From the NCBI GenBank assembly GCA_963713355.1, contig CAVQLK010000008.1:372001-436000 (forward strand): 64,000 bases of DNA, in the 5' to 3' direction. The notes below the pieces were generated by a model, which made no database searches, had not been told where the DNA came from, and worked only from the letters and a program-made list of their open reading frames with translations. The translations under genes and the position numbers were made by a program. This DNA comes from FEN-1219 sp963713355 (GTDB taxonomy: Bacteria; Pseudomonadota; Gammaproteobacteria; Steroidobacterales; Rariloculaceae). Positions 48,763 through 58,001 of this stretch are shown here, piece after piece (position 1 is the first letter of the stretch; every line of letters begins with the position of its first letter).

Positions 48763-51079
48763 GTGTTCGTGGAGGATCTCCTGAGCTTTGCATTAGCCTC
48801 GCTTCCGACGTGGACGGTCGAATCGAAGATCAGGATCGGCGCCTGGACTGCTTCGCCCGCACTGAACCTGCTCGAGTGCGGCGAACGCTCCGTCAAGGTC
48901 GAGCCGCGCGCCATGGACGTTCTCGTCTACCTCGCCGAACGCGCAGGCGAGGTGGTGTCGGTCGAAGACTTGCTCGGCTCGGTCTGGAAGGGCGTCGTCG
49001 TTGGCGACGGGTCCGTGTATCTCGCGATCAAGCAGCTGCGCCACGCGCTTGCCATCCCGGGCGATGCGGCGGTCTACATCGAGACGATTCCGAAGCGCGG
49101 CTATCGACTCACCGCTGCGGTCGAGCGGCTCGCAACTGCAACCGCGGTGCTGGTCGCCGGGGCAGCGGCAGCTTGCCCGTGCTGCGGCGCCCTCGACGTC
49201 GCCGAGCGTCCGGGCGGGCCTGCCCTGGCTTACGGCCGCCGCACTCGCGGCAGCGTTGGTCGTCACGCTCGTGCCGGCGGCTCGCTACCTCCTGCTAGAG
49301 CCGGCTGCGAGTGCGCTGATGCGCCTCGATCTCGAAGTGCCGGGCTATGTCCCCGGCGCGCTCGCGATCTCGGCCGACGGTCGATTCATTGCCTATACGG
49401 CAGCCCCAGAGGAAGTGCAGCAGGTCTGGGTTCGGCCGCTCGCGGCGTCAGCGGCGTATCCGCTAGCGGGTACGGACGGCGCGCGTTATCTCTTCTGGTC
49501 GGCGGACGGCCGCAGCATCGCGTTCACGACCGAAGACGGAACTCTCAAGACAGTCGGAGTCGAAGGCGATCCCGTGCGGGTGCTCGGGAAGGCGTCGCCG
49601 CTTGCGTGGGGCTCCGGCGCGTGGAGCCACGACGATGTCATCTTGCACACGGTTCAGGCCGACGGCTCTCTCGCCGCGCCAGTCGGTGTCGACGGGAAGC
49701 CGGCGCGGGCCGATTTTCCGATAGGAACAGTCGCGGCCGCAGGCGGTGCGATCGCCACCGTAACGGTGCCGGATGTCGGGCGGGGCGAGACGGGCCATTT
49801 CGTTCCGCGGCTCTTGCCCGACGACGATCACTTTCTTTACGTTGCCGGCGGTCCGAGCCTGCAAACCGCCACGATTTACGTCACCTCTCGCACGGCGCCG
49901 TCGCGCATTGCCGTCGCGCCGATCGAGAATTTCGTCAAAGCGAACCGCCGCTGGGATCTCGCGTACGCCGATGGCTATCTGCTATATCCGCGCGGCACGG
50001 CACTCGTGGCACACCGCTTTGACACCGCAACGCTGGCCGTCGTCGACGAGCCGAGCGTGGTTGCACGGAATGTCGATGACTTCGCCGTCTCCGCGACGGG
50101 AGTGCTCGTCTACAGCGAGCGTGCCCCGTCGCCGGCTATACCTGTTCCGCTACAGCGCCGCCTGTCGTGGTTCGATCGAAGCGGCACACGCCTCCGCGAA
50201 GTCGATGCGCGCGGAGCGTTCGCCGGTCCGGAGCTGTCGGCCGACGGGCGACGCATAGCCGTCGTCGTTGCGGCGTCGACTCCGGGCGTCTCCGACGTCT
50301 CGATCGTCGATGCTGAGCGCGGTATGAGCCTGCCGATCACGGTTGACGAGGCCGCCGACGGTCCCGTGGTCTGGTCGCCGGACGGCGCGCGAGTCGCGTT
50401 CGGCTCCGGCCGAGGGTCGATACCGTTCACCCCGAGCGCTATCTACGAGCAGTCGGCGGTTGGGACGGGGCGCAGCGGTTGCTGTTCTCCGGAATCGACG
50501 GTGAGCTGCTCATGCCGTCGGACTGGTCGGCTGATGCGCTCGTGTTCTCGCGCGCACGCAGCGTCGGTAGCCCGCAGACGGAGATCTGGGTCTTGCGGCC
50601 GAGTGATGGGTCGGCGGCCGCGCTCATCGATTCGCCGGCGGCGCGCAGAGCGCAGCGCAAAGGTCTCGCCGAACGGGCGTTGGATCGCATACACGACCGA
50701 CGAGTCCGGCCGCGACCAAGTCGTAGTGCAGCCGTTTCCCGACGTGGAGCGTGGCAAGTGGACCGTGAGCCCGCACGGCGGCTCGGCCCCGCGCTGGAGC
50801 CGTGACGGTCGCGAGCTCTACTACGTCGCAGCAGACGGCATGCTGACGGCGATGAATTTGACAGCCCCGGACTCAGAGGTTTTCGAGCCTGGGAATTCGC
50901 TCGCTTTGTTTCCGATGCCGCGGGCAGGCGACGGCGCGACTTACGATTACAACGTCGTTGCGGACGGTGGGCGCTTTTTGGTCAGCGAGCCGGTAGACGG
51001 GGCGGCGGCTGCGGCGCCAGAGCCGGTGCGTTCGTTGCGTGTGGTCCTCAACTGGACCGGGGCGGTCGGCGACGAGTAA
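48763..51079 (+). pseudogene. Winged-helix (CadC-type) regulator with TolB-like propeller, three apparent indels
   Basis: From GTG 48763 the protein begins with an OmpR/CadC-type DNA-binding domain (about 20-115; VKVEPRAMDVLVYLAERAGE, IKQLRHAL, YIETIPKRGYRL). Between 49130 and 49215 the frame moves by one; the next frame gives a membrane helix (LPWLTAAALAAALVV) and a periplasmic WD40/TolB-like propeller (ADGRFIAYTA, SADGRSIAFTTEDG). At about 50465 one base is missing in a G-rich run. LLFSGIDGELLMPSDWS follows in another frame until about 50650, where one extra base returns it to VSPNGRWIAYTTDESG and a stop at 51079. Corrected length is about 771 residues. Such proteins are membrane-bound regulators that sense through the propeller. 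Confidence 0.72.
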
Positions 51080-51082
51080 CCG

Positions 51083-51550
51083 TCAACGCTTCTGGCCGAT
51101 CGGGCCGGGGTTGTCGGGCGCGACGAAGATGCGGTGGATGTGCCGTTCCTTGAAGCGCCAGCGGCCGTCGTCGCCTCGTACGTATCGATCGACGAAGTCG
51201 GCGACGAGCGTCGGAATCGCCGGCGATAGCGGCGGCTCGCCGTACTGGCCGAACGTCATGCAGACAGATGTGCCGCGCGCGTGCGTTTCACTCTCGATCT
51301 CGAGCTTGAGCCCCGAATACAGGTGGCGCGCAGTCCGCTTCGTCGTGGCCGAGCGGCTCCGGAACACCTCTTCGAGCTCAGCCTTGCTGCGGGATTCGCG
51401 GCTGCCGTGCACGTAGTAAACGTCGTCGACGAAGAGCTCGAGCAAGGCATCGACGTCGTCGTGATCGAGGTGATAGCAGAATGCCGTGTTCAAGTCTTCG
51501 AGCGCGACCCTGATCGAGAGACGCTCGAGCTCGCTCAAGGCAGCCGCCAT
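51083..51550 (-). CDS. SnoaL/NTF2-like protein
   Basis: This 155-residue protein has an NTF2-like fold of the SnoaL_4 or ring-hydroxylating-dioxygenase small-subunit type: HLDHDDVDALLELFVDDVYY, then RTARHLYSGLKLEIES and DGRWRFKERHIHRIFV. Members are small dehydratases, isomerases or structural subunits. It overlaps the end of the FAH-family gene by 16 bases and therefore belongs to that catabolic group. No large oxygenase subunit is in the window, so an isomerase or hydratase role is more likely. Confidence 0.8.
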   Translation of the reverse strand: MAAALSELERLSIRVALEDLNTAFCYHLDHDDVDALLELFVDDVYYVHGSRESRSKAELEEVFRSRSATTKRTARHLYSGLKLEIESETHARGTSVCMTFGQYGEPPLSPAIPTLVADFVDRYVRGDDGRWRFKERHIHRIFVAPDNPGPIGQKR

Positions 51551-52524
51551 GCGCCGAGCTCCTTCTGTTCGACGACGACGGGATTCTCTTGCGTGCCGAG
51601 CCCCTCAATCGTGATTTCGACGGGGCCGGCCACGGTTTGAAAATTCGCGTGATGAATCGATTTACGCGTCGCGCCGGGTTTGAAAGCCGTGCCGAGCGAG
51701 ACGACGTCGCCGGGATAGAGGGTGTGGAACTGACTGATGAAGCTCACGACCTCGGCGACTTTGTAATTGTAGTAGCGCGTGCTGTCGGAGGCGACGAGCT
51801 CGCCGCCGACCTTGCACGTGACGTTCAAGTCGTCGGGATTCGCGATCTCGTCCTTCGTGACGAGCCATGGCCCCAATGCGCCGAACGTGTCGGTGCCTTT
51901 GTAGCGGCCGGCATAAGAGAGGTGCTGCTCGACGCGCTCGGTTTCGCTTGGATTCTCCTTCTTCGCGTAGACGGCCCAATAGTGAAAGCGATCTTCGGCG
52001 CGCATGCCGTTGCCTGTGACGTCGTTGAAAATCGTGTAGCCATAGACGGCGTCGAGGGCGCTCGTGGCCGGCACGTCGCGCGTCTGCCGGCCGATGACGA
52101 CGGCGAGCTCGGGCTCTGGATGCACGCTGCCGTAGTAAGGGCGAATCCGAATCGGCTCGCGATGCCCCACGAGGCACGATGCGGGCTTCAAGAAGAACGC
52201 GGGATGGTCGGGTGCGCTGATCTTGCGCTCGTTGCTCGACGAGTTGTTCATCGCGACCGCGCAGATCTTGCCGGGGCGGCGCACCGGCGGATACCAGCGC
52301 ACGTCGGCGGCGGGGATGCGCGCGACGGACTCGTCGGCGCGAATCTTGTCGAGCGACGCGAGCAGCGCCTGCTCGAGCGGCTCGCCGCCGCGAATGATGT
52401 CGAGCATGTCGACGGACGGCCCGGACTGGCGGCCCGGCAGCGACGCGATGCCGATGAGCTCTCCGGGAACCAGCTCCGTGACGACGAGATCGCGGCCGCG
52501 ATAGTGGATGCTGGCCAGCTTCAT
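51535..52524 (-). CDS. Fumarylacetoacetate hydrolase-family protein
   Basis: This 329-residue protein has a FAH-type catalytic domain. Metal ligands E137 and E139 lie in HPEPELAVVIG, with a later Asp near 168 (FNDVTGNGM), and FVS...PGDVVSLGTAF marks the second half. The family splits C-C bonds in 2-keto-type ring-cleavage products or acts as hydratase or decarboxylase. Together with the SnoaL-like gene and the methylmalonate-semialdehyde dehydrogenase upstream on the same strand it looks like part of a pathway for an aromatic or cyclic compound. The exact substrate is unknown. Confidence 0.87.
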   Translation of the reverse strand: MKLASIHYRGRDLVVTELVPGELIGIASLPGRQSGPSVDMLDIIRGGEPLEQALLASLDKIRADESVARIPAADVRWYPPVRRPGKICAVAMNNSSSNERKISAPDHPAFFLKPASCLVGHREPIRIRPYYGSVHPEPELAVVIGRQTRDVPATSALDAVYGYTIFNDVTGNGMRAEDRFHYWAVYAKKENPSETERVEQHLSYAGRYKGTDTFGALGPWLVTKDEIANPDDLNVTCKVGGELVASDSTRYYNYKVAEVVSFISQFHTLYPGDVVSLGTAFKPGATRKSIHHANFQTVAGPVEITIEGLGTQENPVVVEQKELGAWRLP

Positions 52525-52552
52525 GGCCGGGATGTTACATCCTCGTCGCCGC

Positions 52553-54127
52553 TCAGTCGTGCGTCGGCATCGTGAACTCGGGGCCTTTGCCTTGCGCGCT
52601 CGGCCAGCGCTGCATCACGGACTTGTACCGCGTGTAGAACCGCACGCCTTCCTCGCCGTAGATGTGATGGTCGCCGAACAGGCTGCGCTTCCAGCCACCG
52701 AATGAATGAAACGCGAGCGGCACCGGGATCGGCACGTTGATGCCGACCATGCCCACCTTGATGCGCCGCGCGAACTCGCGCGCGACGCCGCCGTCGCTCG
52801 TATAGCACGCGACGCCGTTGCCATACTCGTGAGCATTGACGAGCTCGACGGCGGCCGCGAAGTCGGGTACTCGCACGAGCGACAGCACGGGGCCGAAGAT
52901 CTCCTCTTGGTAGATCCGCATGCCGGGCTCGACGTGATCGAACAGCGAGGGCCCCAGGAAGAAGCCGGCCTCTCGGCCCGCGACGCGTAGGCCGCGTCCG
53001 TCGACGACGAGCTTCGCGCCGGCGCGCTCGCCGTCTTCTATGTAGGAAAGCACCTTGTCGCGGTGCGACGCCGTGATCAGCGGGCCCATGTCCGCGCGGG
53101 GCGAGCTGCCATCGTCGACCGTGAGCTTGCGAATCCTCGCAGCGAGCTTGGCGACGAGCTCGTCGGCAATGCTGCCGACGGCGACGGCCACCGAGATCGC
53201 CATGCAGCGCTCGCCGGCCGAGCCGTAGCCGGCGCCGATCAACGCGTCGGCGGCTTGCTCTAAGTCGGCATCGGGCATGACGACCATGTGGTTCTTTGCG
53301 CCACCGAGGGCTTGAACGCGCTTGCCGTGCCGCGTGCCTTCGGAATAGATGTGCTCGGCGACGGACGTCGAGCCGACGAAGCTGACGGCTGCGACGTCGG
53401 GATGCCTGAGCAGCGCGTCGACGGCCTCCTTGTCGCCTTGAACGACGTTGAGCACGCCCTTCGGCAAACCGGCTTCTTCGGTGAGCTGCGCGAGCTTCAG
53501 GGACGTGCTGGGATCACGCTCGCTCGGCTTCAGCACGAACGTGTTGCCGCACGCGATCGCAAGCGGAAACATCCACATCGGCACCATCGCGGGAAAGTTG
53601 AACGGCGTGATGCCGGCGCAGACGCCGATGGGTTGACGCAGCGACCAGTTGTCGATGCCGCCGCCGACATTGTCGCTATGCTGGCCTTTCAGCAACTGCG
53701 GAATGCCGCACGCGAATTCGACGATCTCGACGCCGCGCGTCAGCTCGCCTCTGGCGTCGGCGAGCACCTTGCCGTGCTCGCGCGTGATGAGCGCGGCGAT
53801 CTCGTCGAAACGCTCGTCGAGCAATTGCTTGAGCTTGAACAGCACGCGCGCGCGCTTCAGCGGCGCAGTGTCAGCCCAGCTCGGAAGGGCGGCTTTGGCA
53901 GCCGCGACTGCGCGCGCGACGGCGGTCTCGTCGGCGAGACGCGTCTCTGCGATCTGCGCGCCCGTTGCCGGATTGAACACAGGGTGGGAGCGTGTTCCGC
54001 CCATATCGGCAACGCCGTCGATGTAGTGCGGAATGACGGGCAGTGCCGCCCCTTGGCCGAGCGCCTCGACGATCCAAGGAGCGCTCGGCGCGAGATGACG
54101 GCGGGGATCGTTGCGGTCGGCACTCAT
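52553..54127 (-). CDS. mmsA: CoA-acylating methylmalonate-semialdehyde dehydrogenase
   Basis: This 524-residue aldehyde dehydrogenase has the catalytic C308 in GYGSAGERCMA, which is the version typical of MmsA/IolA. The usual general-base Glu motif is replaced by ALGGAKNH, also diagnostic of the CoA-acylating subfamily. NAD binding is seen in FVLKPSERDPSTS. It converts methylmalonate or malonate semialdehyde to propionyl- or acetyl-CoA, as in valine, thymine or inositol breakdown. It carries about 25 extra N-terminal residues compared with common members; a later start is possible. No valine-pathway partners are adjacent. Confidence 0.88.
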   Translation of the reverse strand: MSADRNDPRRHLAPSAPWIVEALGQGAALPVIPHYIDGVADMGGTRSHPVFNPATGAQIAETRLADETAVARAVAAAKAALPSWADTAPLKRARVLFKLKQLLDERFDEIAALITREHGKVLADARGELTRGVEIVEFACGIPQLLKGQHSDNVGGGIDNWSLRQPIGVCAGITPFNFPAMVPMWMFPLAIACGNTFVLKPSERDPSTSLKLAQLTEEAGLPKGVLNVVQGDKEAVDALLRHPDVAAVSFVGSTSVAEHIYSEGTRHGKRVQALGGAKNHMVVMPDADLEQAADALIGAGYGSAGERCMAISVAVAVGSIADELVAKLAARIRKLTVDDGSSPRADMGPLITASHRDKVLSYIEDGERAGAKLVVDGRGLRVAGREAGFFLGPSLFDHVEPGMRIYQEEIFGPVLSLVRVPDFAAAVELVNAHEYGNGVACYTSDGGVAREFARRIKVGMVGINVPIPVPLAFHSFGGWKRSLFGDHHIYGEEGVRFYTRYKSVMQRWPSAQGKGPEFTMPTHD

Positions 54128-54146
54128 GCCGCGATCTTACCGCCGC

Positions 54147-55256
54147 TCAGCCGTTGCCGCGCGCCCTGAAGATGCGGATCTGCTCGTTGAACCCCGTGGC
54201 GATCGCTTCCATCGCCGCAACCATGCGATTGTGCTCCTCGACGGCCGCGTTGCGCAGGCTGGCACTGCGGTCCTCGTCGTCGATGACACGCGAAAGGCAC
54301 GCGAGATAGGCCTCGGCGGCAGCCACGAACTCGCGCACCTGCCGCTGGGACGCCAGCATCTCGCTCTCGCTGACGGTCGTTGCGTCGGGCAGCGCCGGGA
54401 TGGCCGGCGGCGCGCACGCGGCGAGGAGCTCCGACGTCGTCGTGCTGTCGGTAGCGGCTTCGCGGTAGAGATCCATCGCCGCGGTGTGGGCGGGCAGCGC
54501 CGGATCCGTCGTGGCCATGAGCTCCTCGAGGGCGAACATGGCGCGGCGCCGATCGTCGCTTGCCAGTGCCATGCGGGCTTCCGTCAGCGAAACCTCCGGA
54601 TCGTCGGAGCCACAGAGCGCGCGATAGTGACCGATCCAGCGCAGCGCGTCGGCCGCACTTCCGGCGGCAGCGATTTCTTCCTTGATTGCGGCCTCGCGGC
54701 CGTCGGCCGGCAGCGCCGTCAACGCGGCCTCGTCGAGACGCGCGATCGACTTGATGGCGACGAGCGGCGTCGGGACTTCCGCGGGGAACGGTCCGGCTGC
54801 GCCCGTCGGCAGGCGGCCGATCGCCTCGAACACTTCGATGCCTTCCTTGACCTGCGCGAACACCGTGTAGCCGTCGAGCTGCGTATTGTCCGCGAGATTG
54901 ACGAAGAACTGCGAGCGCGCGGAGTCACGGTCCTCGGTACGCGCGGCGGCCACGCTGCCGCGTGTGTTACGCAGGCCGTTGCTCGATTCATTCGCGACGG
55001 GCGGCAACGTCAAACGCACGCGCAATTGCCGATCGAGGCCTCCGCCCTGCACGAACAATTCGGGCTGCACGCGGTGGAACACGGTGCCCGAGTAGTAGCC
55101 CATGTCTACGTAGCGCAGGAAGTTCGCGACATGCTGTGGAGCCTCCGCGTCCGCGAGCTCGAGCACGGCGCGGCCGTTATCCGTGCAGACGGCGACTTCC
55201 GTCGCCTGAAGCATTCCGGCGCCGCAGCATCCACCGAGCGCGAGGAGCGCGCGCAT
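54147..55256 (-). CDS. Exported cyclophilin-type isomerase with long C-terminal domain
   Basis: From ATG 55256 the protein has 369 residues and a signal peptide (1-22). Residues 24-170 form a cyclophilin domain: GRAVLELADAEAPQHVANF, YYSGTVFHRV, FVQGGG, SQFFVNLADN and DGYTVFAQVKEG. The rest (about 185-369) is helical with no recognised domain. It might help bind client proteins, as in SurA-like helpers. An upstream ATG at 55340 is in frame but lacks a signal peptide. It precedes the MmsA gene by 20 bases but is not obviously related to it. Confidence 0.83.
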   Translation of the reverse strand: MRALLALGGCCGAGMLQATEVAVCTDNGRAVLELADAEAPQHVANFLRYVDMGYYSGTVFHRVQPELFVQGGGLDRQLRVRLTLPPVANESSNGLRNTRGSVAAARTEDRDSARSQFFVNLADNTQLDGYTVFAQVKEGIEVFEAIGRLPTGAAGPFPAEVPTPLVAIKSIARLDEAALTALPADGREAAIKEEIAAAGSAADALRWIGHYRALCGSDDPEVSLTEARMALASDDRRRAMFALEELMATTDPALPAHTAAMDLYREAATDSTTTSELLAACAPPAIPALPDATTVSESEMLASQRQVREFVAAAEAYLACLSRVIDDEDRSASLRNAAVEEHNRMVAAMEAIATGFNEQIRIFRARGNG

Positions 55257-55359
55257 GCAACCGTTGATCACCGTGGTCCTCCAAACCGAGTGGCCGCCGA
55301 GCATAGCACTCTGCCCGGAGGGCCTCGGCAGTGACATCACGAAGCGACACCCGCCACGC

Positions 55360-57525
55360 TCAGAAACGGAATGTATAGCTGAACTTGACCGTCGCTTCCG
55401 AGAGCGCCGAGTGGAAGCGGTTGTCGAGATCGAAGTCCTCGAGATCGTGGTTGATCACGAAAAACCCTTCACGGCCAGCCTCGGGAACCCAATGCAGCCG
55501 CAAGTTGATGCCCATGAGCTCCGATACGTTGTCGTACTGAATGCGTGTCCCCAAGCTCAGCTTCGACGAGAACGCGACGTCGGTGCGAAATACCGCGAGC
55601 CGCGTGATGAAGCTGCCCTGCGGCAAATCGATGTCGTTCCATTCGTAGCCAAAACCCGTGCGCAGGCGGCCCGACGGGCGCCAGTTGATCTCCGCCGAGA
55701 TCTCGGTCCGCTCGCCGTCGAAGAACTCTCCGGTTTGATAGTCCGCGGCGCCCCAAACTTTGCGGTGGTCGGCCGTTTCGATGGAGAGCCGCGTATTGCC
55801 GAACGAGTAATGTCCGAGCGGAATCACGATGCCATCATAGATCTCGAAATCCTCGTCGAGCTGCTCCTGCTCCGCTTCGTACTGAAGGCTGAGCACGTCG
55901 CCGACGCGATTCTCGACGACGAGGAGCTCGTACTCGACGGCTTGCGATTGGAGCTCGCCGCTCAAGAGCTCGACGCGCTCGGCCTCGTAGCCGCCGCCGA
56001 TCGCCCGCAAGAGTCCCTCGGTCGGCCGGTGAAGGTACCCGGTGCTGAAGTCGACCGCTCTGACGCCGGGCCTGTTCAGAAACCCCAGCCCGGGGTTGAA
56101 GCCTTCGCCGAGCCTTTCGTAGCCGAACCCACCGTTCCACGACGTGTTGTTCGGTAGGGCGACCCGCATGCCGTACGCGCTCTGGTCGGTTGTCACGCCT
56201 GCGCTGTCGCTCTCCTGCGCCCACGCATCGACCTCGAGGAGCTTGCCGCCCGGCAGCCGGCTGTTGCGGTAACGGAAGTCGACGCCGACGAGCGAGTTGT
56301 CGACGGTCGAGCCCGGATTGCCTTCCGTCACGATCATTCCGATTCCCGATTCCTCGAGCAGATTCGCCGACGCGCGCGCAACGGTCGCGTTGTCGGCGGG
56401 GAGCGCTTCGAACTCGTCCTGCCGCACGCTCAGCGCGCCGATGTTGAAGCGGCCCACACGGCCCGTCAGCTTGCCGCCGACCGTGAGGTCGATCGGCTCG
56501 CCGTCGTCGCTGAGACCGATCCGGCGCGAGAAGAACGGCCGGCCGTTCTCCTCGAGGCCGCCGAACTCGAAAATGTCGGCGTCCTGGAGGAAGAAGTCGC
56601 GCTTCTCGGGGAAGAACAGGCCGAAACGCGTCAGGTTGACTTGCCGATCGTCGACCTCCGTCGCCGAGAAATCCGTGTTGATCGTCAGCGCGCTCGTCAA
56701 GCTCGGCGTGAGCTTGTAGAAGACGTCGAGCGATGGATCGGTGTCGGTCGTCGCCGCGGTGCCGTCGAACGGCCGGCGCTCGCTGACGGACAACGACGGC
56801 ACGACGTCTAGACCCACGCCTTGCTCGAGACCGACGAGGCCCACGACGGTGCCCGAGGTGCTGGGATCGGAGTTGCGATTGCGCGAGACCCAACCCGTGC
56901 GCTCGTCGCGGCGGGCGATCGCGCGGCGGAAGTTGATGCCCCAGGTGTCGTTCTCGGGATCGAACGACAGCGTCTTGAATGGTATCGCTATCTCGGTCAC
57001 CCAGCCTTGCGCGTCGATCGTCGAGGCCGTGTACCAGATGCCTTCCCAGTCCCACTGCTCCTCGCTGATGTTCTGGAACAGCCCTTCCTGGCGCAGGCCA
57101 TTGGGGTTCGTCAGGAAGCGATAGCCGCTGCGCCGGTCGTGGAACGGGTCGAGTAGCACCGAGAACCAGTCGTCGCCGAACACCTCTTCGCCTTGCCGGA
57201 GAATGCGGGCCGTGACTTGGCTCGGCTCCCGGTCATAAAGCCGCGCGCCGATGTAAATCGCGTCTTCGTCGTACATCAAGTAGACGGCCGTGCGCTCGCT
57301 GGCAGGCGCGTACTCCGTCGGTTGGATTTCGTGCAGATCTTCGAGCTGGGTCGCGAGCTGCCACGCGTCCTCGTCGAGCACGCCATCGATAACGGGCGGC
57401 GCTGCGGCGCGGACTATGCGGACGGTTTTCTCACGCGCGCCATCAGGGATGGGTTCCTGGGCCGGCGCCTCGCCGGCCGCGAGAACGGCCGCAAGGGCGG
57501 TCAAAGTGCGACGCTCGAGGGCCAC
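55360..57525 (-). CDS. DUF5916 outer-membrane barrel with CBM9-like N-terminal domain
   Basis: This 721-residue protein has a signal peptide (1-22, ending APAQ) and an N-terminal domain like family 9 carbohydrate-binding modules (VIDGVLDEDAWQLA, AIYIGARLYD, DWFSVLLDPF, GWVTEIAIPFKTL). A DUF5916 region follows (GLDVVPSLSVSER, SLDVFYKLTPSLTSALTINTD in pieces, FPEKRDFFL). The remainder is rich in alternating strands and ends in FSYTFRF; a final Phe is typical of outer-membrane barrels. It may take up or bind a polymer. No carbohydrate enzymes flank it. It is divergent from the DUF6152 gene with 75 bases between. Confidence 0.87.
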   Translation of the reverse strand: MALERRTLTALAAVLAAGEAPAQEPIPDGAREKTVRIVRAAAPPVIDGVLDEDAWQLATQLEDLHEIQPTEYAPASERTAVYLMYDEDAIYIGARLYDREPSQVTARILRQGEEVFGDDWFSVLLDPFHDRRSGYRFLTNPNGLRQEGLFQNISEEQWDWEGIWYTASTIDAQGWVTEIAIPFKTLSFDPENDTWGINFRRAIARRDERTGWVSRNRNSDPSTSGTVVGLVGLEQGVGLDVVPSLSVSERRPFDGTAATTDTDPSLDVFYKLTPSLTSALTINTDFSATEVDDRQVNLTRFGLFFPEKRDFFLQDADIFEFGGLEENGRPFFSRRIGLSDDGEPIDLTVGGKLTGRVGRFNIGALSVRQDEFEALPADNATVARASANLLEESGIGMIVTEGNPGSTVDNSLVGVDFRYRNSRLPGGKLLEVDAWAQESDSAGVTTDQSAYGMRVALPNNTSWNGGFGYERLGEGFNPGLGFLNRPGVRAVDFSTGYLHRPTEGLLRAIGGGYEAERVELLSGELQSQAVEYELLVVENRVGDVLSLQYEAEQEQLDEDFEIYDGIVIPLGHYSFGNTRLSIETADHRKVWGAADYQTGEFFDGERTEISAEINWRPSGRLRTGFGYEWNDIDLPQGSFITRLAVFRTDVAFSSKLSLGTRIQYDNVSELMGINLRLHWVPEAGREGFFVINHDLEDFDLDNRFHSALSEATVKFSYTFRF

Positions 57526-57600
57526 GGTCGATTCCGGATGGAGGGACGCATGATACCAACTGCGCTAAGATCGTGGCTTCACCCGGGTGGGATGACAGCG

Positions 57601-57990
57601 ATGGCACGAACCGTCTTCCCGTTACTGTCCGTGCTCGGTGCGTTCGCGCTCTGTGCCAACGCCGCCGCGCATCACTCCGTCGCCGGCCAATTCGACGGCA
57701 CGAAGCGCACGACGATCACGGGCGTCGTGAGCAAGGTCGATTGGATCAACCCGCACGTCTACATCCACATGGACGTCGCCGACGCGAAAGGCGCCGTCAC
57801 GACGTGGCGGCTCGAGTCATTGCCGACAGCAATGTTGCGCAAAGCCGGCCTCACGAGCGAGATGATCAAAGGCGGCGGTCAGAAGGTCACGGCCGTCGCG
57901 ATCATGGCGCGTAACGGCACGCCGAACCTAGCGTGGCTCTTGAACCTCACTTACGAAGACGGCCACGAGTATGTGCTCGCGGGCGAGTGA
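57601..57990 (+). CDS. DUF6152-family exported protein
   Basis: From ATG 57601 the protein has 129 residues; an ATG at 57592 is an alternative, but the GGTGGG site is too close to it. The signal peptide ends near residue 21 (ANAAA), followed by HHSVAGQFDG. Then come TTITGVVSKVDWINPHVYIHMDV, TTWRLESLPTAMLRKAG and LNLTYEDGHEYVL in family order. It is the first gene of a pair with a PDLSGxW-family gene that starts 11 bases after its stop. Function unknown. Confidence 0.85.
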   Translation: MARTVFPLLSVLGAFALCANAAAHHSVAGQFDGTKRTTITGVVSKVDWINPHVYIHMDVADAKGAVTTWRLESLPTAMLRKAGLTSEMIKGGGQKVTAVAIMARNGTPNLAWLLNLTYEDGHEYVLAGE

Positions 57991-58001
57991 CGGAGGGTGC
58001 G

